From Candidatus Sumerlaeota bacterium (GTDB lineage Bacteria; Sumerlaeota; Sumerlaeia; UBA8349): a DNA stretch of 6,401 bases. A program made the translations under genes and the position numbers. The notes below the pieces were generated by a model. That model was given only the letters and a program-made list of their open reading frames with translations. It was not told where the DNA came from and searched no databases. This document shows, in pieces, positions 5,319 to 6,401 of this stretch; positions within the stretch are counted from its first letter, which is position 1, and every line of letters starts with the position of its first letter. The DNA lies in contig DNPO01000357.1 in NCBI GenBank assembly GCA_003501375.1, positions 1,505 through 7,905 on the forward strand, read 5' to 3'.

Positions 5319-6379
5319 CCTTTCTTTCCTCAACCGATTTTCAAAGCGCCCAGTTTGCTATCGGCCAATGCTGCCTGGAAAAAGCCCGTGAAATATTAAG
5401 CCCTTTTGCTCAAGCATTGCTTGAAATAGACGCTCCGTTGGAAATGTCTCTTTCTCTACATTTTTGGCGCGATACCGCAAATTTATTGCGCGATGCCGGA
5501 ATGATCGATGTCGCAGTTAAGGCGTTTGAGGCCGCGCGCTCCGCTGGAATGGGGAATGACGTAACCGAACTGGAGTTAGGTGCGACATGGTTGGCGGCTG
5601 GAGAGTATGCCAAGGCTCTGGAGCATTTGACGCCGCTTACAGTTTCGAATACGCAAAATGCGGTGGCGCGGAACCTCCGTGCGATTGCACTATTTGAGTC
5701 TGGAGATCGCCAGACCGCGCTGGCGGAATGGAAAGCCTGCGGAAAAATGGCGGGACGCTACCGCTATCCCTTTTGCACCGAGCCGTTTCACTTGGCGCTG
5801 GCTGCGATGGGTATCGAGCATTTTCTTGGCACGCAGGCGCGGCAAATGCCGCCCGAACTGCCATCTGCGCAGCCATGTTCCGCCCCCGGCATGACGGTTA
5901 AGGCGCGGTTGGAGCATATCGATCAAGCCGTTCAGCAACGCCATTTTCAGGATGCGCTGGCTTGGATCGCGTTTGAAAAAACGCAGCCCAAGGCGCAACT
6001 TGCCACCCTGTCATTTTTGCATGCGGTGGCGCTGGGTGAAATGAATCAGTGGCAGCAGGCGCGTCAGGAAATTCTGCCTGCTTTGGAAGGCAATTCGTCC
6101 GAACCGCTTGCTTGGAGTTTTTATGCGTATACCCTGATCCAGTGTGGCGATGCCGAAAGCGCCTTGCGTATTTTGGATCATGTGATGCCAGTTGGGCCGG
6201 ATGATTATTTCTCCACCTATTTTCGCGGCTGCGCGTGCTTGGCGCAGGGCAAGCGCGATAGTGCACTGTGTCATTTTCAACTGGCGTTCTGTCATTATTT
6301 CTTTGATACTAGTGAAATGGTGCTCCTGCCTGCATGGGAAAAAGTGCGCGCCATTTTAACGCCGAAAGAAAATGCATAG
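5315..6379 (+). CDS. TPR-like helical-repeat protein of unknown function
   Basis: A 354-residue cytoplasmic-looking protein with no signal peptide or membrane helix. The ATG at 5315 overlaps the ispD stop as ATGA, which indicates translational coupling. The sequence is almost all paired helices with TPR spacing. Segments with the W/L-G-Y-A-F-P pattern lie at about 48-80 (HFWRDTANLLRDAGMIDVAV), 83-110 (LGATWLAAGEYAKALEHL), 117-146 (RNLRAIALFESGDRQTALAE), 229-259 (LSFLHAVALGEMNQWQQARQ), 265-292 (AWSFYAYTLIQCGDAESALR) and 299-330 (YFRGCACLAQGKRDSALCHF). The first three and last three form two blocks joined by a Pro-rich linker near 178-192. TPR arrays bind partner proteins; the partner is unknown and no catalytic motif is seen. 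It sits where ispF often follows ispD. I do not recognise a named family. Confidence 0.8.
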   Translation: MTFLSSTDFQSAQFAIGQCCLEKAREILSPFAQALLEIDAPLEMSLSLHFWRDTANLLRDAGMIDVAVKAFEAARSAGMGNDVTELELGATWLAAGEYAKALEHLTPLTVSNTQNAVARNLRAIALFESGDRQTALAEWKACGKMAGRYRYPFCTEPFHLALAAMGIEHFLGTQARQMPPELPSAQPCSAPGMTVKARLEHIDQAVQQRHFQDALAWIAFEKTQPKAQLATLSFLHAVALGEMNQWQQARQEILPALEGNSSEPLAWSFYAYTLIQCGDAESALRILDHVMPVGPDDYFSTYFRGCACLAQGKRDSALCHFQLAFCHYFFDTSEMVLLPAWEKVRAILTPKENA

Positions 6380-6401
6380 TCCATCGCGAGGTTTCCGCAT
6401 C
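6372..6401 (+). CDS. N-terminal fragment of a further operon gene, possibly ispF
   Basis: An ATG at 6372 overlaps the end of the TPR gene (stop TAG at 6377-6379) and stays open to the window edge, reading MHSPSRGFRI. A purine-rich GAAAGAA precedes it. IspF proteins start with a short leader followed by (F/I)RIGhGyDvHr, and ispF is the usual neighbour of ispD, so the final FRI may be its start. Ten codons cannot prove this, and even the existence of the gene is inferred from overlap and context. Confidence 0.35.
   Translation, partial: MHSPSRGFRI

Noticed and set aside
1..6401. CRISPR array, insertion sequence, tRNA, rRNA, toxin-antitoxin or phage genes
   Set aside because: No regular repeat-spacer pattern, transposase, terminal repeats, cloverleaf or defence-type protein was seen on either strand.

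Overview
The window looks like chromosomal DNA of a motile, Gram-negative-type bacterium of medium GC content. It holds a polysaccharide ABC exporter of the Wzm/Wzt type, a flagellin under an apparent sigma-54 promoter, and a PIN/TRAM membrane protein followed by ispD. The PIN/TRAM-ispD pairing occurs in Firmicutes and also in delta-proteobacterial and PVC-type lineages. Together with the exporter and the sigma-54 flagellin, I lean towards the latter groups, but the phylum is not settled.

Left part (1-1103, minus strand): the first 34 codons of an ABC-transporter ATPase (Wzt-like) run off the left edge. Its permease partner (Wzm-like) lies immediately upstream on the same strand, only 3 bases away. 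Both are read leftwards.

Middle part (1104-3300): a gene-free stretch of about 680 bases separates the permease from a divergently read flagellin gene. The permease-proximal two thirds are AT-rich and carry dyads and a spaced direct repeat. The flagellin-proximal third has an excellent sigma-54 -24/-12 element with exact GG-N10-GC geometry, followed by a leader of about 170 bases that can fold into a three-way junction. A perfect 16-bp palindrome lies about 96 bases upstream of the predicted transcription start, where an enhancer-binding protein would be expected to bind. The flagellin has complete D0/D1 ends, two hook-IN-like repeats in its variable middle and two unusual cysteines. It ends at a strong intrinsic terminator.

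Right part (3527-6401, plus strand): a tight operon of a YacL-like PIN/TRAM protein, IspD (MEP isoprenoid pathway), a TPR-like helical-repeat protein of unknown role that overlaps ispD by 4 bases, and the first ten codons of another gene that overlaps the TPR gene. That last gene could be ispF, whose usual place is directly after ispD; only ten codons are visible, so this is a guess from context.

Nothing here is a clear-cut new multi-gene system. The most interesting material is the flagellin control region (sigma-54 promoter, upstream palindrome, folded leader) and the TPR gene lodged in the isoprenoid operon.
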